Shown one piece after another: positions 1 through 10,060 of a stretch of 64,000 bases of DNA. A program made the position numbers and the translations under genes. The number at the start of each line of letters is the position of its first letter. Within the stretch, counting starts at the first letter, position 1. The stretch spans positions 131,487 to 195,486 of the forward strand of contig KV425610.1 of NCBI GenBank assembly GCA_001632425.1, read 5' to 3'. Under the pieces are notes generated by a model. The model worked only from the letters and a program-made list of their open reading frames with translations, did not search any database and had not been told where the DNA came from. The DNA comes from Neolentinus lepideus HHB14362 ss-1. Lineage: Eukaryota > Basidiomycota > Agaricomycetes > Gloeophyllales > Gloeophyllaceae.

Positions 1-100
1 ACAAAACAGGGTTCCTTTATCGGTGGATGGATCGACAAGTAGCATTCAGCAGTCAAGGAGAATATAAACCAAACAGAATGAACTTGGGCAGCATGATATC

Positions 101-1743
101 TCACTTCCGTCTGCGATGACCATTCTGTCCATCGTGCCCTCTTGTAGAACCCTGTGCATACTTTGCATTATAATCACCAGAGTCATCATAATCTTCGTCA
201 TCATCATTGTCGGCGTAGTACCTCCGCTTCTTCCTAGTTAGTGAGCGGCGTGGTCGTGAACCGACAACAGAAGGGGACTCAATGATGTGAACTTCATCGT
301 CGGCCTCATCCATCAGTTTATCAATAAACTGCCAGGAGGCTTTGACGACTTGGGTGTTATTCCTAACATCAGTGAATTTGCTGCGCAGGTTCTTTCGCAG
401 ATTATAGATATTTTGAGAGCGCTGATCATGCGAAATGTTGGGCATGAGGAACAGCATCACTCCTGTAAGGCGTGGTCAGTAAAAATTCTAGATTTCGCCT
501 GTAGATCTGTTGCCATCCTGCACATACCAATGAAGACAAACTCCACTGGTGCTACGCGAGGATGGGGCTTTTTGAACCCTTTGTTCAATAACGGATGTCG
601 CGCAATATAGGACATGTTGGCTAGGACTTGCTCAACCTTTTGCTTAAACTGTTCACGCAGTGGAGCCCTATCGTCTAGCCATATCCCGGTCTTCTGGGCA
701 GTGGGGACAGTCTGGTTGGGCCATGTCCCACATAGATACACGAACTGCGCAAGGTTCTGGTAATCCCGCCCACGTTTGGTGTCCCAGTCCATGATGTTGG
801 CCAGGCCATGGCTGTCAGATAGTACCCACTTTTCTTGCAGTCCGGAGATCCATGTAGCCCGGGGAGATGAAATCGCCTGCATCTTCTCTATAAATCATCG
901 TATTTGAAGTTCGTCAATGAAGGTCTTCAGACAGGTATTGAGAGCATACCTGCCACTGTCAGAGCCATGCCGAGCTGCACTCTTTGGAATATTTCACGCT
1001 CCGTGGTGGGTGCGAGATTGTGGTATTCCGCTGTGTGCTTAAGTCTTACAACATCAACATATGAAGAACATGTTTGACTCACCGCATATAATCCTCTTGG
1101 CTTCGAATAGACGTTTGTAGTGAATGGGCACTTCAAGTCTTGATGCACGGAGACTTTCGGGTATTGTGTACCAGAAACTTTTTCCGGTGACCGAGTCTCG
1201 ATACGGGATCTGAGGGCATGTCAAAATCAGGTGGGAGAAGTAATAAAAGCAAAATTACCTGCCCATCAATGAACTTTTGGATTGACGTGAGACGCTGTTT
1301 ACCGTCAACGCAGATGCGAATGACCTCTCCGTCGTCGTCCTTCGACACTGTAAACACGATTGGCGGTACATAGAAATTGCGGAATATTGAGTCGATCAAC
1401 CTGATTTGTTTGTGTTCTGGCCAAACCACATCTGCCACAGCAACTCAAATTTCAATACCATAACACAAAGCATTGCCGAGGCCGGTACGTACCGCGTTGG
1501 TAGGGCGGATTGAGGTCAATCTGCCCGTCATGGATGAGTGCTGTAGCGACAATGTTCAGACATGGTTTTATTATATTTTGAATGATTAACGTGCTACTTA
1601 CTATGCAGTTCCTTTGTCGTAAGTTCCTCCCTGTCAGCGGGCTGCAACGGATCGCGTATCTTCATAACAAACGGGTTCTCGTCGTCGGCCTCATCCCAAT
1701 CGTCTACCATCTCAGAATTGTCGTTCGCCTCATTATCCGCCAT
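101..1743 (-). CDS. DUF262 (GmrSD N-terminal-like) domain protein
   Basis: I recognise a fungal DUF262 protein, roughly 400 residues, in at least five exons. Exon 1 (about 1602-1743) is an acidic leader. Exon 2 holds the motif LIHDGQIDLNPPYQR and exon 3 holds the ParB-like signature CVDGKQRLTSIQKFIDGQ (about 1260-1320). Later exons carry EREIFQRVQLGMALTVA and, across the next intron, EKMQAISSPRATWI. The tail (101-300) is a DDDEDYDD acidic patch followed by a basic HRRRK end. In bacteria this fold is the NTPase/nuclease-like half of type IV restriction enzymes (GmrSD). The role of the fungal members is not established, so function is left open. The start ATG is the first one in frame, and the exon frames join cleanly, so the gene looks intact. 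Confidence 0.85.
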
Positions 1744-2310
1744 TATTTTACAATATAAGATGACTGGGAAACAGGAACTTGGTGAGCGTCAGATATGTTA
1801 TTACCCTCGGAGTGTCGAAGCTAGCGCAGTCGTCAAGTCGAACTGAGGCTGCTCGATCACGCCGATCCATCACACGTCACACGTGGACTGCATAGCCACC
1901 GATCCCAACGGTCTTTCCAATGCGTGCATAGCGCCAAGAAACCTTCTGGAAACAGTCTCACCAACTCTCAACTATACAGAATACACCATTTCTATGATCG
2001 GGACCTGAGAAATTTGTCACGTAGTACACACTTGAAAAGCTTGTTCTGAAGACGTCGAGTTTCTACACACCGGGTTCAAGCTGAAGGCCAGTCTGACAGT
2101 CTTTGGCAACATTTGCATTGGACCTTATCATACATATATTCTCTTCCTGACAGTGCCTTTAAAAGCTCTATGCTACCGGAGGTAATGACTTGGGTCTATG
2201 CATTTATTTCATGAACATGTCAACATAGGGTCACCACCACAAAAGTGAGAGGTCACTTGCCGCTGGTCAGATGCCTCGCTAGTCTTGCGGCACTCGTCCC
2301 ATCTCACTAA
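1744..2310. other. Intergenic, nothing recognised
   Basis: This is the upstream region of the DUF262 gene. I see no convincing open frame, repeat or RNA gene in it. Confidence 0.5.
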
Positions 2311-2719
2311 GAGACTGATGGACTCGACTCGGAAGATGTCGATTGTCTCATCCAGCGCAACCCGCAGGAGTATTTTCTCATACACGATTACCAAGCTCTC
2401 ATAGGCACAATACAGAAAGAACCGGACGCCGAGGATTGGTCAATACCTGATTTTGGTGCCATTCCATTCCAATTGATGTCCCGCCGACGAATAGTGACCT
2501 GGAAGAGGGGATAGTGAATGTGCAGGGGAGCGTCCGCAGTGTCAGGGAAAGTGAAAGCAAGCGAAAACGGGAAGCTGACGCTGAAGAGGAGATGGCCTCG
2601 AAACAGGCTCGCTTGAAGGGGAAGACTCTCCAAAGCACTCAGAACGCATCCAAGACGGCCGGCTCCTCCGGAAGACATTTCTTGAGAAATGTGAGATCCC
2701 CATCGCAGTTTGAAGGTTA
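2311..2719 (+). pseudogene. Broken gene remnant, copy A of an inverted pair
   Basis: A coding-like frame begins near 2311 (reads ETDGLDSEDVDCLIQRNPQ...) and runs through DAEDWSIPDFGAIPFQ before hitting a stop at about 2512. A second frame, shifted by one, carries on from PPTNSDLEEG through SESKRKREADAEEE and QNASKTAGSSGRHFLRNV to 2719. No plausible intron explains the shift. A diverged copy of the same sequence lies at 3349-3880 on the other strand. The family is not recognised; the lysine/arginine-rich stretch resembles a nuclear localisation signal. It is most likely a decayed gene, though a short functional gene with an unusual intron cannot be excluded. Confidence 0.4.
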
Positions 2720-3348
2720 ACTTCACGTTCCGCAACGAGTATTTATCATATGGCGAAAGTGTCTGCGCACGTGGAGGCGGACTTCCGTCCGTTGCAGTCG
2801 ACATGTCTTAGTACCACGGAACATTATCTCGTAGAGGAATACTGTGTGTCAGGTAACTGAGATCCCAACGATGCCTTTGAGTCTGATCTTCCTGAAATGG
2901 GAGACTGCCGGGAGATGAGAAAGTATATATCAGGGCTTATATATATATCTTGATGCTCGTTCAATCTGTCGAACTCGTGGGCACAAAATATTGAAATGGC
3001 TTGAAGGTAGTAGGTCCCGAGGATTTAAATCGAGAGGAACGCCATTACGCAGAATTTAAACCAATCACCAATCAGCTGTTCGGATCAATGCAGCGGCTGC
3101 GCCACCAACTAGAAACGGCATTCAATCAATATTCCCGCAGCAAAGAGGACGGCGTTGAACGGCGACGACGACGATACGTCTGCGTGGAGAGACTAACCTA
3201 CAAGAATATTTAGTGATAGTACTGGAAAGCCTATATTGTGACAGCAGCGAGTGACTGGAACAGAATTGATGGACTAAGCAAGGAAATGTCGCAAATCGAG
3301 ACGACAAAACTGAGTTTGTAGTCTCCTTATCACACTACAAGCGGACTT
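2720..3348. other. Spacer between the two inverted remnants
   Basis: This spacer is AT-richer, with a TATATAT run near 2938-2950. No gene is supported. Confidence 0.4.
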
Positions 3349-3880
3349 TCAGGTGTGTCTACTAGTTCCCACTACGGAATACCACTTACTCGGCATCATT
3401 GTCAGGCTCAACGTTGGGCAAAGTGCCCAAAAAATGCTCACAGCAAATACTCTGATGCCTTTGTCTGGTACGGTCCCAGCATCAGGGTCGAAGTCGGGAA
3501 AGATAGCGGACGTCAAGCTATCCTCCATGCCCATGCGGATGCACCGCATGTACTTGCAGCAGGACATGAAGAAGGCACATGCTTGTACGTTCACGAAAGG
3601 AAGTCTTTCGGCGTTGTTCGTCTTGGATGCTTTCTGGTCGGCTGGTGCACTCTCCCTCCTAGAGAGCGCGCCCTCGGCCTCCCACTTGCGCTTGTTTTGA
3701 CTTTCCCTGCTGCTGTGGATGCATCCTGCATTGCTTCTTCCAGTTGGCTCTTCGTCGGCGCTGCGGCAATGGTGAATGGTTTGGTACTCGTAAGTCAAGA
3801 TTTGCCCAACCATCAGAGGCCAGTGCTATTCGGTCACCGCAAGTATTAGTCAAACTCGATAAGTGTTTTCGCCCACTTTC
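3349..3880 (-). pseudogene. Broken gene remnant, copy B of the inverted pair
   Basis: On the minus strand one frame reads ESQNKRKWEAEGA, then ADQKASKTNNAERLPFVNV, then a cysteine-rich stretch (CAFFMSCCKYMRCIRMGM). The upstream part aligns with copy A in two other frames (DGWANLDLRVPNHSPLPQRRR, and PTKSQLEEAMQD). Both copies share the DNA words CAGGGAAAGT followed by CAAGCG, and GCATCCAAGACG (2646-2657 in A, 3619-3630 in B). Frame changes without splice sites suggest decay. Copy B extends about 250 bp past the homology with A, through MEDSLTSAIFPDFDPDAGTVP. No known family was recognised. Confidence 0.4.
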
Positions 3881-3959
3881 TCTGTTCTGAGTGCACGTGT
3901 ACATTCAGTGGCGCGCTCTTTTGAAGTATTCGGATTTCCTGCGGAACGTTTCATATCTT

Positions 3960-4102
3960 GACACGGCTCCCAGGTCCGACCTCTCAGAAAGCCAAAGGCC
4001 GAGGCCTGCCTAAGAGTAAAACACGACCTCTGATGCAGGATGATAGCTCCGACTCTTTGGTTGGTCCTGTTGAGGATAACAAGCACAGCAAACCTCAGTA
4101 AT
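3960..4102 (+). other. Orphan coding-like segment
   Basis: One plus frame reads RLPGPTSQKAKGRGLPKSK, then MQDDSSDSLVGPVEDNKHSK, and ends at a TAA near 4102. The composition (KGRG, acidic SDS) looks protein-like, but there is no start ATG and no clear splice partner. It may be the last exon of a lost gene. The rest of 3881-4390 holds nothing I recognise. Confidence 0.2.
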
Positions 4103-4390
4103 ATGACTGGAAGTTGGAATATAGAGACATCTGTGCGACCTTTGCTCGGAGATCTGCACGTATGCGGTGCGGAGAAGCGCCCACGGCGTCGAAATAACAC
4201 GAGACAACTACCAGCCTGGTCACTGGACGCACTACTAGTCGTACTCTGCCAATCACGACAGGGAAGGTTCTATCCTCATTGGTTCCTGTGCCGGCGTGCC
4301 GGATCTGCCGTCGAGCCGCTCGTTAGTATCCTCACTGCTTCGATGTTTTGATCACTTCGGTCACGTCGTGAAACGATGCCGAGCCATGCT

Positions 4391-4397
4391 TATAAAA
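4391..4397 (+). promoter_or_regulatory. TATA box of the MFS gene
   Basis: TATAAAA lies about 50 bp upstream of the chosen MFS start codon, which argues against using the more distal in-frame ATGs. Confidence 0.5.
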
Positions 4398-4445
4398 ATC
4401 CAGAGCTGGAGTACTTTCCGGGCACCCTCCCCCGCCTTTCTTATG

Positions 4446-6842
4446 ATGCCTTCCTCTCCGGCCAGTACTCTGAGAAGCGACCCCAGAGAGGAAGCCGTGT
4501 ATAATGAAGGTTTGGCCGTAAAAAGTGTGGAGGAGGTGGCGGATATCGTCGACCCTCGCATCCGACCGGAGGATATACCTGACGACGAGCAAGTTGATGA
4601 AAGCCTGACCCGCCAATTCAGCGATCTTGTGCACCATCGGGATCACCATCACCGCTCTGACATTGAGAAACAACCTCCAGACGCAACTGATCCCATTTAT
4701 GTGATTTGCGCCAACCTTTTCTACCATGATGTGAGGATCCTGACTGCCGACACAGGTCGATTTTGAGAAAGGCGATCCGCGAAATCCTGCCAACTTCACT
4801 CGGACACGCAAATGGGTCATAACCTTTTGCGCATGTTTCTTCACAGGACTGTCAGGTATTATTCATTGTCTGTCTCCCTGACTCCAAAGCCGACCAGAAT
4901 TTATCGAGTTTAGCTGCTGCTGCCTCTACGTACAACTCCGGATTTCCGTCAATGACTCGCGATTTGAACTGTACTACATTCCAAGCAACTATCGGATTGG
5001 CAGTCTACGCCTTGGGATTCGGACTCGTGCCTCTTGTCACCGCTTCCTTTAGCGAGGAATTTGGTCGCCAGCCTCTCTACATCTTCTCCGCCATCGGTTT
5101 TGCACTCATGCACCTAATGGTTGCTCTGTAAGTTCTCTACACCTTGTGTTTGCCCGCTCAAAATAATTTTCAGATCTGTAGAGCGAAAAACATACAGACG
5201 GTCATTGTAGCCAGATTTCTAGCTGGCGCTTTTGGATCGACTGGATCCACCATGGTGGGTGGAACTGTCGCAGATATTTGGGCACCGCATGAGTACGTCA
5301 GTGGTCCGTATAGCCGATTACGAATATTCTGTGCTGACTGGGACTAGACGTGGCTTGCCAATGTCCATATTCGCAGTCGCGGCTATAGCGGCGTCGGGGC
5401 TAGGGCCTGCCGCTACCGGCTGGGTCGAGCAGAATCCCCATTTAGAATGGCGGTGGATCCAGTGGATCTCGTTAATGTAAGGCGCACAAGCGATGATTCC
5501 TTTTTCGTGACATTCAAATCAGATCTCTGTAGCATCACTGGTACATATGCGCTTACGATACCTATCCTCATGAAGGAGACACGATCTGCCGTATTGCTGA
5601 CGCGGCTTGCGAAGAAGCTTAGGAAGGAAACTGGTAATCACCGCTACCGTGCTCGAGCAGAGGATGAAAGAGGGAGCCTACGTACTCTAATCATGGTATC
5701 ATGCACGCGACCTATAAGTAAGTCATCACATCAATTTCTACTTGTCGGCCTAACAAAGGGGCTAGTTCTGTTGGTTACGGAACCCGCCGTGCTTAGTTTC
5801 AGTGTAAGTCATACTTTGCTAATTGCTTGGTAGATACTGACAGCGGAGTATAGTTATGGATTGGATTCGCCTGGGGGATATTCTACGGCATGATCGAGTA
5901 CGATTCCTATTCGTTTGTTTTTTTGAATATCACGCTGAGTTTGGTTCTCAGGTCCATCTCCCCGATCTTCAAGACCCTACATCACTTTAACTCAGGCCAA
6001 GTCGGGCTTGTATTTCTTTCTATGACGTAGGTAGGTCTCCATTCCCAAAGCCACTGTCTCACACTTCATCATTATGCAGGATAGGATGTTTGTTCGGGTT
6101 CCTAATGAACTTGTACCAGGAGCGGCTATATCAGTGCGTCCAGAGAGTTCGGCATCTCCTGGTTCCTCTTACTTGATTTCTAATAGAAAATACTTTCCCG
6201 TGCGTGGCCCGGAGGCGCGTTTGTATTGCGCATGTGTCGCTGGCGTTATGTTCCCGGCAGGACTATTCATATACGCATGGTGTTCCTTCACCTTCATCTA
6301 TTGGATTGGTCTCGCGGTTGGCATCGTCGTAAGTGAATTCACGTCATAATAATCCTGCAGGTTTGAATTCTAGTGCGTAGGTATTCATGTGTGCCCTGTT
6401 CATCATGTATCTTGCTGTATTCTCCTATTTAGCCGACTGGTAAGTCATCTTTCATTTGGATTCAGAACGGATCCTGACTGCCATGAAGCTACGGTCCTTT
6501 CGCATCGTCTGCATTAGCAGGGCAGAGTTTGTGCCGTACGTTGTCACTCTTGTGCATCCTGTATCACTAACCAAATACGTTTCATATTTCCAGGTAATCT
6601 CGCCGGGATGGCCTTCCCGCTGTTCTCGCAACAAATGTATCACCGGCTAACATATAAATGGTCGAGCACACTTTTGGCTCTGATCGCAGTGCTTATGATC
6701 CCGATCCCGCTGGTGAGCCCGAGATCTACTTGTCTTCTTTGTGGTCATGGAATTCGCTGATGGGTCTTTGCCTTATCAGGTTCTATTTCTGTACGGACCC
6801 GCCATTCGGAAGCGCAGCAAGTTTGCCTCGAGGGTCATGTGA
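4446..6842 (+). CDS. MFS transporter, DHA1-type drug:H+ antiporter
   Basis: This is a plasma-membrane-type major facilitator, probably a 12-helix exporter of the DHA1 family (relatives of yeast Flr1/Tpo1). A long polar cytosolic N-terminus (SVEEVADIVDPRIRPED..) leads into VDFEKGDPRNPANFTRTRKW just before helix 1. Family motifs follow: FSEEFGRQPLYIFS between helices 2 and 3, VARFLAGAFGSTGSTMVGGTVADIW, the RWIQWISL stretch in helix 6, and YGPFASSALAGQSLCRNLAG near the end. About ten short introns are needed. One splits the Cys codon in DCYGPFASS and uses the acceptor ATGAAG. The last exon ends KFASRVM-stop. ATG 4443 or 4446 are both possible. Substrate cannot be read from sequence. No biosynthetic core gene is adjacent, so it is not obviously part of a metabolite cluster. 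Confidence 0.88.
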
Positions 6843-7477
6843 TCCTTACAGCGTGGCCAGTGTTAATTTTGGAGTTTTGCTATATTAGAACCACTTATAG
6901 AGATGTTCTGCGCAACGATTTCCCTCACATACCTGACTCGAACTCAACGTGTGATTAGTTCGACCAGACCCACTTTGTGACATTCACTCGCTGAATAACC
7001 ACCTTTCAATCTGAATGCTACGATATCAGTACTATCAAGCGATAGTGCCGCAGTTCGTTGCTACACAAATCGCAGATATAAAGAAGAGACGACGTCTTGA
7101 AATGTGGGGCGTAGTCTCTTGGGGTTCCTGACTAGTGTCTCTGATATCGAATGTAGTTCTGTCGATCTGGAGCCATTGTCACTCTAAGGTGCTGTCGAGG
7201 ACTTCTCAAACCAGTGACTTCGCATTTTATTGCCTCATTATTTCATAAAGCTTGACACCTTTTGCTAGCTTGAAATTACATGTGGCGCAACGTTTCAGCT
7301 CACGGTAAACTCGAGAGAGTGACCAGTACTGCCAGTCACACACACGTGATCTGCCACAGACGCGCCACGTGAATAATCGTGAACCCCCCAAAACGGCAGG
7401 TGCATTGCTTTATTCGGTCCATTGCATCATCCTCACTACGATCTGTCACGTCTTCATAGTTTGAATATAAATCATCG
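6843..7477. other. Intergenic
   Basis: This is the 3' flank of the transporter and the upstream region of the next gene. No supported gene. Confidence 0.5.
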
Positions 7478-7560
7478 TATATAAAGGATGGAGATGCAGA
7501 AATTTTCTTTTCCCCCCTTCCCCCCCCTCTTCCCCTCTCTCCCTCTGAGATTTGCGAGAA
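7478..7560 (+). promoter_or_regulatory. TATA box plus CT-rich core promoter
   Basis: TATATAAAG at 7478-7486 is followed by a long pyrimidine tract (about 7501-7548, T/C only apart from the edges). A TATA element with a CT block just upstream of the transcription start is a common layout of strong fungal promoters. It stands about 150 bp before the first ATG of the next gene. Confidence 0.55.
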
Positions 7561-7632
7561 GTCTCGCGCCGCTATACCTTCATTTTTACTGTTCATCTGT
7601 CTTCCACTTGGATCTTATCTATCGAGTGAGCT

Positions 7633-9600
7633 ATGCATCTACCTGGACTGGAGATGTCAGCTTGTGGACTTCCTGAACGGTTGCAACTTGTGTCCTACAT
7701 TCCCAAACGGCAGGAGAATATCACCGCTCGTCGGGAAAATACCTCGATGGCCGGGAATTGCAGAACAGGTTCGAGATTTCACTGATACTCGCACCGGCAT
7801 CTCATAACTAAGTATAATCTTTCTCTAGACAGCTCTAATGATCTGCAAGGTCCGGAAACAAGTTATCTGGATCCGATGGCAGGTGTGGGCGCTCTTGTTT
7901 ACGCTTGTTATGCCCCATTTCCTTTGTGCATGAACGCTTTGCGCGCGTGCCTCTGCTCGGTGCTCGCAGCTTGCTGCCTGGCTGTAGCCTGGCTATTTAG
8001 CTTTTCACGCATCGTGCTACTCGTCGCTCTTGTCGTTGTCCCACTAACTCTACGCTCTGAAATGGTTTTCAATTATACGTTCAGTTTCACGGTCCCAGAA
8101 ATCCCAAATCCGTTCTCGGCGGCACAGCGCCAGGCATCGCCTCCGAGCCCGAGACGTTCTGATAGCATCGCTCAGCCATTGTCACGACGGGATGTCGGTC
8201 CTCGTCAACGCCGACTGCCTTCTCCTGCTGCCTCCAGCCCTTCATTACCCCTAAACCGCAAGCGAGGATGGGTACCCGCACTTGCTGAACCCAGCCAAGC
8301 GGCTACCGACCAGACCTCTACTAGAGGGTACCTCGACACCCCAGCAAAGTATAGGGACATGGCGCCGTCGAAAGAAGAGGATACGGAGGTCGAAGACATG
8401 GTCGCAGGTGCGTTTGTAATCCTAATTGCATTCCCAGAACCTTCGGATCTTCTCTGGGCACCTGCTATACACGCCGCCTACACGTGCATACGTCCGCTTT
8501 TCATTTAAAGCTCTTCACCTCCCTCGAGTTCTCTGCATCCCTCTATGTTCAATCGTCTCATTACTGTCTTTATCGATGTACGAGTAGAATTACCCCCAAC
8601 AAAGCGGCGTCGAACGCTCGCCGGATCTATCGTCTCAACTGCGTTGAGCGCTGCCTTGATTGGGACGGCGGTCGGTCTCACAGTCTATCGCCTGTGAGTG
8701 CATCTTCAATCCTATCGTTGCCCTGTTACTCATGGTTGTGTAGATGGAGAGACCGTGGTAAGGAGGGTAAGGAGCCTGAGCAGCTACCACCACCCCCGCC
8801 ATATCAAGAAAGGGACTGGGTCCCTGTTTCGTCACCAAAGGTATGCAACGTGGTACATACTGACGTACTTTATTGACGTCCTAGTCCAGTCTCCTGAAGT
8901 ACCCTCTATGCAAGTCACGCCCCCTACCCCTCAATCATCGCGAAGACCTTATCACACTGCGAGCCGCCGTGTTGCAGGCCGCCACCGCCGGACACCCACG
9001 CGGCCTCGTATTCAGCACGTCTCGACACGAAGCTCCTCACCTTCATGGCAGCCTCAAGCAAATCCCCGTTTCGATTTCACTCAGCATGCCGAGCCTGAGG
9101 CGGACGTCGAGCTAGACGTCGATGAGGAGGTAAGTATCATGCGCTGACGTTCATAACTGAGATCTCATCATCTTTTAGATGGACTGGATTAGCGGGAAAC
9201 TCAGCCAACTGATTGAGGAAGGCAAGAAGGCCCTCGGCAAGGAGGTTGTGGTCATGAGCGACGCTCAAGAGGACGAAGTGGACGACGGCACTGGTGACTG
9301 GGAGGAAGAGGCTGGACCATCCACTGCTTCGCGGAGAGGTTCGATGCGCAGATCCAAGAGGCCTCACGCGATTCACCCTCCTCCTGCGTACTTTTCTGGC
9401 TCGGCGTCGACCAGTAGTTCGCCACGGATTAACCAGTTCGAGCGGATACACTCGCGAGATGTGTCAATGACGTCCACACGGGGTATCTCTGTCGAGTCTG
9501 AGCGGTTGCAGTTCCAGGAGGACCCGAGGGCATGGGAGAGTCCAGAGTTACGGGAGTCGATGCAGAGAGCAAGGGAGATATACCGGAGTCGCAGGTCATG
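7633..9600 (+). CDS. Unknown protein with three hydrophobic segments and a disordered tail
   Basis: I do not recognise the family. The frame starts at ATG 7633 (MHLPGLEMSACGLPERLQ), runs to a donor after 7768, crosses a 60-nt intron and rejoins in frame (DSSNDLQGPETSYLDPMAGVG) just before the hydrophobic block; ATG 7876 would be the shorter alternative. A Cys/Ala/Leu-rich block at about 7885-8065 could form two helices. Then comes a long Ser/Pro/Arg-rich linker, and after an intron a basic KRRR stop-transfer motif and a small Ala/Gly-rich helix (IVSTALSAALIGTAVGLTVY). The remainder is polar, with PPPPPY, acidic EADVELDVDEE and an Arg-rich C-terminus (QRAREIYRSRRS). It is probably a membrane protein with a large cytosolic tail. 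Five exons beyond the first fit GT-AG rules. Confidence 0.65.
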
Positions 9601-10060
9601 ATGGAGGAGGGGGGCGCATCGTGTATTGTGTATTGTTTGTTGTTTTTATTCTCTTACGACCTCATCACGACGAACCCTTTAGACGACTAATATTTTTTGA
9701 AGCATTCGCATCGTCCAGTATTCGTCATTGCATTCATTTGCATTACTTTCGTTTCTATCTATGTAGCACTTTATTCTTATGCGAAATCCAGAAATACATT
9801 GTAAAACACTTCCTGACACGGACGGAATTGAAACTTCCCTGGCGGGATTGTGGGTGCCTGTGTATCGGTCTGCCGCTCGCGCGCCGCATTCAGGCCCTTC
9901 GGTTAACTCTCATGTTGCAGCTATAACCATCGTGACAGAGCATTGGAGTCTTCAGCACTGTACGCATTTGACTGGCATCTAGCGAAACATCTTGTATTCT
10001 CTTGACTTGAGCCTCGAAGAAGGCAGGCTTACTTGACTGGACGCCTGAGGACTAGCAACC
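9601..10060. other. Intergenic, tandem genes
   Basis: 3' UTR of the upstream gene and promoter of the TBC gene. An in-frame stop lies just upstream of ATG 10061, so no N-terminal extension is supported within this exon. Confidence 0.5.

Noticed and set aside
4446..9600. Metabolite gene cluster around the MFS transporter
   Set aside because: No synthase, P450 or other core enzyme is adjacent; neighbours are housekeeping or unknown.
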